Below, in pieces: positions 59,552-64,000 of a stretch of 64,000 nt of DNA. The stretch covers positions 4,154-68,153 of the forward strand of contig CAYWIF010000016.1 of the NCBI GenBank assembly GCA_964458265.1, read 5' to 3'. The stretch's first letter is position 1. Every line of letters starts with the position of its first letter. This DNA comes from JAGVSR01 sp964458265. GTDB lineage: Bacteria; Pseudomonadota; Alphaproteobacteria; Rhizobiales; Hyphomicrobiaceae. A model generated the notes under the pieces. The model ran no database searches, was not told the DNA's origin, and worked only from the letters and a program-made list of their open reading frames with translations. The translations under genes were made by a program, and so were the position numbers.

Positions 59552-60532
59552 TCAGTGCCGGGCCACGGCGTGCGGGGGCGCGAACTCGTCTAGGGAAAGT
59601 TCCGGAGCTGGTTCTTGCGTCCGATGGTGTTGCGCCAAGCGGATGGCCGCCGGCCAAAGGTCGAGGATCAAGTGCTCCATAGTCGTGGCCTTGTGGGCGT
59701 AGAGGCGACCGGCCAACGGCTTCACCTCGGCGCGTAGCCGTGCCTGCTCGGCTCTTGCAGCCGTTATGACGGCGGTTCGGGTGGCCGGATCGAGAGCCGA
59801 GCGGGTGGACTCTGCGAAATGGCCCGCAACCAAACTCAGATCATGGTCGATGCCGACCATTTGCGAGAGTTCGCGGGCCGCGGCGACGCGGACGTTGAGA
59901 AGTTCAGGCCACGCCTGGGCGAGCAATTGGCAATGGCGCCAGTGGTGCTGCAGCGATTTGCGGAACGTGTGAAACGCTTCGTCGCTTTGGAGGCGGTAGG
60001 CCGTCTTCAAGCATTTCCGCCCGTCGCCGTAGGTTGCGGCGAAGCCTTGGGCGAGCGTTTTTATGCCGGGCTTTCGAATATCGAGCGCCGCGATGACGGG
60101 CTCACATGCTTGCAGCCGCGCGATGGCAAGTGCGACTTTTTCCTCGCGGTTCTCGATTTCGACAGGTGCGGGGCTGCCTGCATCCAGTTCGTCAATGGCC
60201 GCGCCAATCGCCGCTTTTGCGCCGCCGGCGGCTTTGGCCGAGAGCATGGCCAGGGTGTCGCCGATCACCTCGCGATCGCGATCGTGGGACAAGAGGCGGG
60301 CGATGTCGCGGAAGGTGCGATCGGTCGCGCGGAACGATTTGCGGGACAGAGCCGGCTCGACGATGCGCAGGATCGAGCGGCTCCGCTTGAGGCACTTGCG
60401 GGTCGCGTGGATGCTGCTGGCGCTGTCGTCGATGGTTCCCGCGAGATAGCCGACCGCGCGGCCGATTTGCGCGGTGAGCAGCTTGCGGGTGTCCTTGTCG
60501 AGACGCGCGCCGATTTTAAGCCGGTAGGCCAT
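59552..60532 (-). CDS. CHAD domain protein
   Basis: Encodes 326 residues dominated by helices with conserved His/Arg motifs of the CHAD family (SIHATRKCLKRSRSILRI near residues 41-58, FRKSLQHHWRHCQLLAQ near 192-208). The basic patches are thought to bind polyphosphate; members are found at polyphosphate granules. No CYTH domain is attached, so it is a stand-alone CHAD protein. It lies between hemH and a degenerate exported nuclease-like gene, all on the minus strand. Regulation is not visible. Confidence 0.85.
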   Translation of the reverse strand: MAYRLKIGARLDKDTRKLLTAQIGRAVGYLAGTIDDSASSIHATRKCLKRSRSILRIVEPALSRKSFRATDRTFRDIARLLSHDRDREVIGDTLAMLSAKAAGGAKAAIGAAIDELDAGSPAPVEIENREEKVALAIARLQACEPVIAALDIRKPGIKTLAQGFAATYGDGRKCLKTAYRLQSDEAFHTFRKSLQHHWRHCQLLAQAWPELLNVRVAAARELSQMVGIDHDLSLVAGHFAESTRSALDPATRTAVITAARAEQARLRAEVKPLAGRLYAHKATTMEHLILDLWPAAIRLAQHHRTQEPAPELSLDEFAPPHAVARH

Positions 60533-60602
60533 TGCAGCGGGTAACCTTGGTTGAGTTGTTGGGAAATTCGAGAGAAGCAGCGCAACGTGTTACAATCAAA
60601 TG

Positions 60603-61466
60603 CTATTTTGCAACCGTTGTGGTGGCGGCGCAACCCAGTGCAGTCGTTAACGATGCGGGAACGAAGGATTGGCGCGGGGGCGGGGGTGCCGGGTCGAGGC
60701 GCAGGCCGAATTGGGCGCAACCGGATGGCATGGGTGGACGTGACGGATCGGCGGGTGAGTGGAAGCGGCCGCCCGTGACGATGCGGACGTTTTCGGCGGT
60801 CCGGCTTGTGAGCCAGCGGTGAAGGGCATCGCGGCCGGGGCAGGCGGTGGTGCACGCTTCAGGCAGGAGGACGGATACGGCCCAGGTCTCGCGATTGTCG
60901 ATGAGCACCCGGACGGCCGTTGCGGCGGCGGTGGGCGTGTTGGGGTTGCCAAGAGCATCTGCCAATTCAAGGAGATGGGTTTGGGCCGTCAGTCTGAGGC
61001 CGCGACGCAGGCGTACGGCGACGGCGGTGGACGGGACGGGGGTGGCCGTTGAGGGTGTCGCCGGATCGGACGCGCCCTCGCCCGGCAGCGCGGCGAAGAG
61101 TTGACGGGAGGCCACAAGGCGCCATTGACCGGCCGGAAACCAGCGGCGGAGCGCGCGGATATCCGTGACGCCCTGGAGGAGGACGATGTCGGCGTCGACG
61201 CTGGTTTTCGATTTCACGGTTGTGGGCGCGGAGCGGCGCTCGGAGCCGAAGCTCGTGCGCCACTGCGGAGCGGGGGCGTCGGGCTTGTGAGCGATAAGGC
61301 CGGGGAGGGTGCGGACGTCGACGGACAGAAGTGTGAGGGTATCGTCCGGCGGCCCGGTGGCGGATTGCGCGGCTGCCGGGGTCTCGGAACCGGGAGGCTG
61401 AGCGGTTGCGCCGCCGGTCAGGGCGAGCACGGCGAAAGAGGCAAGGACGGCGGTTCGTCCGGTCAT
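60603..61466 (-). CDS. Exported, endonuclease/exonuclease/phosphatase-like protein, catalytic residues unclear
   Basis: Encodes 287 residues from the ATG at 61466. A signal peptide ends GGATAQPPG. The mature part has faint EEP features: DADIVLLQGVTDIRALRRWFP near residues 91-111, PSTAVAVRLRRGLRLT, AVSVLLPEACTTACPGRDALHRWL and VRIVTGGRFHSP, where typical nucleases have E, Q and GDFN. The C-terminus is Pro/Arg-rich and ends in an extra basic tail. Because the usual catalytic Asp/Asn pair is replaced, it may be inactive or bind phosphate. It is tentative; the family is not confirmed. Confidence 0.6.
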   Translation of the reverse strand: MTGRTAVLASFAVLALTGGATAQPPGSETPAAAQSATGPPDDTLTLLSVDVRTLPGLIAHKPDAPAPQWRTSFGSERRSAPTTVKSKTSVDADIVLLQGVTDIRALRRWFPAGQWRLVASRQLFAALPGEGASDPATPSTATPVPSTAVAVRLRRGLRLTAQTHLLELADALGNPNTPTAAATAVRVLIDNRETWAVSVLLPEACTTACPGRDALHRWLTSRTAENVRIVTGGRFHSPADPSRPPMPSGCAQFGLRLDPAPPPPRQSFVPASLTTALGCAATTTVAK

Positions 61467-61579
61467 GCATCGGTCTCCACGCGGGCGCGGCGCGCGAAAC
61501 AGGATGGCGGAACTGCACATTCTCCTTTTTGTCCGATTCTGCCGTATAAGACAGCGCGTTGGGCAGGGAAGACGCGCGG

Positions 61580-62512
61580 ATGGTCGATGCAACGGCAGGG
61601 ACGCCACACAGATCCAGCCTGTGGTGCTCGCGGCTGGCGGTATTTGCGGCCGTCATGATCGCGGTCGCGGTTCTGCTGCACCGGTTTTTCGGCTTGCCGA
61701 CGGCGGTGGCGATGAACGTCGTGGCGGCGGGGTTTGCTTTGGCGGCACTCGCCCTGGTGCTCGGCCTCGGCGGGATCATCGGCATCTGGCGGACGGGGCG
61801 GCCGGGTGCGGCGCGGATCGGATTCGGCATGGTGCTGGCGCTGATGATCCTCAGCGTGCCGTTCAGCGTGGGTCTGTTGGCGCGGTCCTATCCGCTGCTC
61901 AACGACGTGACGACGGACACGGCCAACCCGCCCGAGTTCCGCACACTCGCGACCGCCAGATCGGGGCGCGCCAATCCCGCGAAATATCCCGGCTCCGGTT
62001 TTGCCGCCGTGCAGACCGAGTCCTACCCCGACCTAAAGCCACTCGACGTCAATCGTCCGCCCGCCGAAACGTTCGATCTGGTGCTGGAGGTTTTGAAGAA
62101 ACTGCAACTCACGATCGTCGCGGAGGAAGAGCCGACAGAAGAGAACGCCATCGGTCGCGCGGAGGCCGTCGACCGCACGCTGATCCTCGGGTTTTACGAC
62201 GATGTGGCCGTCCGCGTGACGCCGATCGGCGACCCGGACGCGCCGCAATCGCGGATCGATCTGAGATCCGCCTCGCGCTACGGCCGCTCCGACTTCGGCG
62301 CCAACGCGCAGAGGATGCGGGACATGATGCGCGAAATCGTGGCGCGGCTTGAAGCGACCGTGCCGGCGCCGGGGGACGCGCCTGCGGCCGGGGCCAAGAA
62401 ACTCAAGCCGGGAAAAAACGCTGATCGAGAGAAAGCGGGCGGTCGCACGTCACGAGACGACGCTCGGTCAAATACTCGACGTGCGCCAGAACGGAGAGTT
62501 CCGCCGCCCTGA
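61580..62512 (+). CDS. DUF1499 membrane protein
   Basis: Encodes 310 residues from the ATG at 61580. Three N-terminal hydrophobic segments (about 18-40, 47-70 and 82-104) are followed by a DUF1499 domain (ESYPDLKPLDVNRPPAETFDLVLEVLKKLQL, DLRSASRYGRSDFGANAQRM). The family is common in proteobacteria and cyanobacteria without known biochemistry. The final 40 codons (62403-62512) overlap the end of the convergent MBL-fold gene by 110 bp; both frames are otherwise sound, so either the tail (AGAKKLKPGKNADR...) is a real overlap or a shortened stop was lost. Confidence 0.8.
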   Translation: MVDATAGTPHRSSLWCSRLAVFAAVMIAVAVLLHRFFGLPTAVAMNVVAAGFALAALALVLGLGGIIGIWRTGRPGAARIGFGMVLALMILSVPFSVGLLARSYPLLNDVTTDTANPPEFRTLATARSGRANPAKYPGSGFAAVQTESYPDLKPLDVNRPPAETFDLVLEVLKKLQLTIVAEEEPTEENAIGRAEAVDRTLILGFYDDVAVRVTPIGDPDAPQSRIDLRSASRYGRSDFGANAQRMRDMMREIVARLEATVPAPGDAPAAGAKKLKPGKNADREKAGGRTSRDDARSNTRRAPERRVPPP

Positions 62513-63311
62513 TCAGGCGCGCGTCGATGGTGCTGTATACGCGGCGGACGACCTCGGGCACCGTCGTTGCGCCACTGCGGATAGCGGCAAGGATGGCCTG
62601 TTCGCGCCATTGGCGATGGACGAGATAGGCCTTCACGGCGCGGAGCGGCTTTTCCATGCGTCCGCCATGTCCCGGCAGATAAAGCCGGTCGCGGCGCTGC
62701 AAGAGTTTTTCGAGCGACACGGTGTAATCCGCCATGCGGCCTTCGGGCGGGGCGATCACGGTCGTGTTCCAGGCCATCACATGATCGCCTGAAAAGACGA
62801 TGCGCCGGCCCTGCAACGCAAAGCAGAGGTGGTCGGGCGCGTGCCCCGGCGTGTGCAGGGCTTCGAGGGACCAGTCGCCGTTTTCGATCACGTGCGCGTC
62901 TTGGAGTGCGATATCGGGCGCGAAGGCGTGATCGACGAATTCCTTGCCCGACGGCATGTGGGCGGCATCCTGCCGGCCTGGCGCCCCGGAGCGGCCGAAG
63001 CCGACCACCGGCGCTCCGGTCGCGCGCGCGAGCGGGGATGCGCCGTCGCTGTGATCGCGGTGGGCGTGCGTGACGAGAATGTGGGTGATCGGCCGGCCTG
63101 ACGCGGCGGCGAGGATTGCGGCGCGATGTGTTGCGTCATCGGGACCGGGGTCGATGACGGCGAGTTCCGCCGTGCCGACGAGATAGGTGTTGGTGCCCTT
63201 GAAGGTGAACGGGCTCGGGTTGGGGGCGACCAGACGCACGACGCCGGGTGCCATCGGTTCGGGATGGCCGTAACGGAACGTCATCGACGTCTTGAAGTCC
63301 GGTTGGGTCAC
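62403..63311 (-). CDS. MBL-fold metallo-hydrolase (glyoxalase II-like)
   Basis: Encodes 302 residues. Zinc-binding HxHxDH is THAHRDHSDG near residues 81-90, with further His in VDHAFAPD, TPGHAPDHLC and the Asp of VFSGDHV. N-terminal VAPNPSPFTFKGTNTYLVG and the C-terminal winged helix (LAAIRSGATTVPEVVRRVYSTIDARLIRAAELSVLAHVEYL) match LACTB2-like metallo-hydrolases, which act on RNA or thioesters. Substrate unknown. The gene's 3' end overlaps the convergent DUF1499 gene by 110 bp. Confidence 0.88.
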   Translation of the reverse strand: MTQPDFKTSMTFRYGHPEPMAPGVVRLVAPNPSPFTFKGTNTYLVGTAELAVIDPGPDDATHRAAILAAASGRPITHILVTHAHRDHSDGASPLARATGAPVVGFGRSGAPGRQDAAHMPSGKEFVDHAFAPDIALQDAHVIENGDWSLEALHTPGHAPDHLCFALQGRRIVFSGDHVMAWNTTVIAPPEGRMADYTVSLEKLLQRRDRLYLPGHGGRMEKPLRAVKAYLVHRQWREQAILAAIRSGATTVPEVVRRVYSTIDARLIRAAELSVLAHVEYLTERRLVTCDRPLSLDQRFFPA

Positions 63312-63454
63312 AGGAGACGTCTCGTTGCCGCTGCGGCGCTCGCCATGACATGCACTTTGGCACGGTTCGACATGGTTGCCTTTGGCCGGCGCTGCTTATC
63401 CCGTGCACGAACGCCAAAACCGGGCAGCAAAGCGGTACGCAACAAATGTGAAAT

Positions 63455-63531
63455 TGGTCGGAGCGAGAGGATTCGAACCTCCGACCCCTTGCTCCCGAAG
63501 CAAGTGCGCTACCAGGCTGCGCTACGCTCCG
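63455..63531 (-). tRNA. tRNA-Pro (anticodon CGG)
   Basis: A 77-nt cloverleaf including an encoded CCA. The acceptor CGGAGCG pairs with CGCTCCG (the strand shown reversed), the anticodon loop is TTCGGGA with CGG at 63495-63497, and the T-loop TTCGAAT is intact. It reads leftward, away from the MBL-fold gene's promoter side. Confidence 0.96.
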
Positions 63532-63777
63532 ACCGGTGCCGCGTCCACCGAACGCCGCTTGCGACAGCGGCAGGATGGGGCGAACGAGCGTTTCCGCGAC
63601 GGCCACTGTGGGCCAAAATCGCGGGCGGGAGCGCTTTATAGCCATCCGGCTCTGCCGCCGCAAGCATTACGGATTCGGGCTTTTCCAGCGGCAAGTTGTA
63701 CCGCCGGAACGGGGCCGTTGCTGGCGGGCTTTCGGGCCAGTATGGTGCGCGCCGCGGCGGGGAAGCCCGCCCGGTTT

Positions 63778-63852
63778 TGGGGCGTAGCCAAGTGGTAAGG
63801 CAACGGATTTTGATTCCGTCATGCGGAGGTTCGAACCCTCCCGCCCCAGCCA
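63778..63852 (+). tRNA. tRNA-Gln (anticodon TTG)
   Basis: A 75-nt cloverleaf including an encoded CCA. Acceptor TGGGGCG pairs with CGCCCCA, the anticodon loop is TTTTGAT with TTG at 63810-63812, and the T-arm GGAGG-TTCGAAC-CCTCC is perfect. Its 3' end lies two bases before the stop codon of the convergent truncated gene. Confidence 0.96.
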
Positions 63853-63854
63853 AG

Positions 63855-64000
63855 TCATCCCGTCATTCGAAACGACAGTCCCGCGATGCCGGCCGCCGCG
63901 CCGACGCCGTTGGCGACGAACCCGTCGACAAACGTGCCGCCCTGCGCCATCGACAGCGCGCCGCCAACCACGCCGTGTACCGCGCTCTTGGCGACGATGT
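63855..64000 (-). CDS. C-terminal end of a Gly/Ala-rich protein, possibly a large adhesin or polymorphic-toxin gene (partial)
   Basis: An open frame enters at the right edge on the minus strand and ends at TGA (63855-63857), two bases from the tRNA-Gln 3' end. The 47 visible residues read IVAKSAVHGVVGGALSMAQG...FVDGFVANGVGAAAG and end in SFRMTG. The AVHGxVGGxxSxxxGGxFxxGFxxxxxxxxxG pattern recalls the repeat that precedes the toxin region in filamentous-hemagglutinin-like and Rhs/DUF637 polymorphic toxins. It is too short to prove; it could also be a Gly/Ala-rich membrane protein. No start or domain is visible. Confidence 0.45.
   Translation of the reverse strand, partial: IVAKSAVHGVVGGALSMAQGGTFVDGFVANGVGAAAGIAGLSFRMTG

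Overview
The window reads as a chromosomal segment of an alphaproteobacterium, most likely a Hyphomicrobiales (Rhizobiales) anoxygenic phototroph. Evidence: the left edge carries the end of a purple-bacterial photosynthesis gene cluster (puhC, a small conserved gene, acsF, puhE, hemA). The rest has alphaproteobacterial gene orders (ybgC-tolQRAB-pal-cpoB-tilS-ftsH-folP-glmM; yebC-ruvC-ruvA-ruvB; 6S RNA next to fau and a ymdB-type phosphoesterase). Four perfect TTAA-N7-TTAA sites, the CtrA consensus, all lie between genes. Base composition looks uniformly GC-rich; I see no insertion sequence, prophage or CRISPR array.

Layout. 1-4073: photosynthesis operon end, including the oxygen-dependent Mg-protoporphyrin ester cyclase, so bacteriochlorophyll can be made in air. 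4163-10689: a HAD phosphatase, then a lipid-modification cluster in two divergent arms (FAD oxidase, DUF1365 protein and CFA-type methyltransferase; DUF1295 protein and a second CFA-type methyltransferase; DUF2177 protein), a set that in other bacteria accompanies the singlet-oxygen response. 10779-22435: housekeeping (fabI, pdxH, inositol phosphatase, thiamin-phosphate-synthase-like, L,D-transpeptidase, class I fba, DUF2254 protein, gap). 22436-31989: 6S RNA, fau, ymdB-like gene, yebC, Holliday-junction genes ruvC, ruvA and ruvB (ruvB separated from ruvA by four small genes, two of them tandem membrane paralogs), a Tat-type phosphoesterase, ybgC and a beta-carbonic anhydrase. 32238-39571: the Tol-Pal envelope system, with two tandem tiny lipoprotein genes and a TPR-OmpA protein inserted. 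39597-47308: tilS, ftsH, folP, an orphan ParA with a small partner, and glmM. 47484-54878: outer-membrane beta-barrels, serC, a DUF4139 protein and a Cys-rich exported protein. 55110-63311: kdsD, a REP-like repeat, an NfeD/SPFH pair, hemH, a CHAD protein, a degenerate nuclease-like exported protein, a DUF1499 protein and an MBL-fold hydrolase. 63455-64000: tRNA-Pro(CGG), tRNA-Gln(TTG) and the C-terminus of a Gly/Ala-rich protein that may be a large adhesin or polymorphic toxin.

How it fits together: pigment and tetrapyrrole synthesis (hemA, acsF, hemH) sits near likely photo-oxidative membrane protection. The centre is dominated by envelope biogenesis (Tol-Pal, LD-transpeptidase, glmM, kdsD, FtsH, outer-membrane barrels). 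The CtrA-type sites near yebC-ruvCA, after tolB, before a barrel gene and in the barrel/kdsD divergent region suggest cell-cycle coupling of envelope and repair genes. No single large unknown system stands out; the best candidates for new biology are the ParA/partner pair, the twin mini-lipoproteins, the TPR-OmpA Pal paralog and the truncated gene beside tRNA-Gln.
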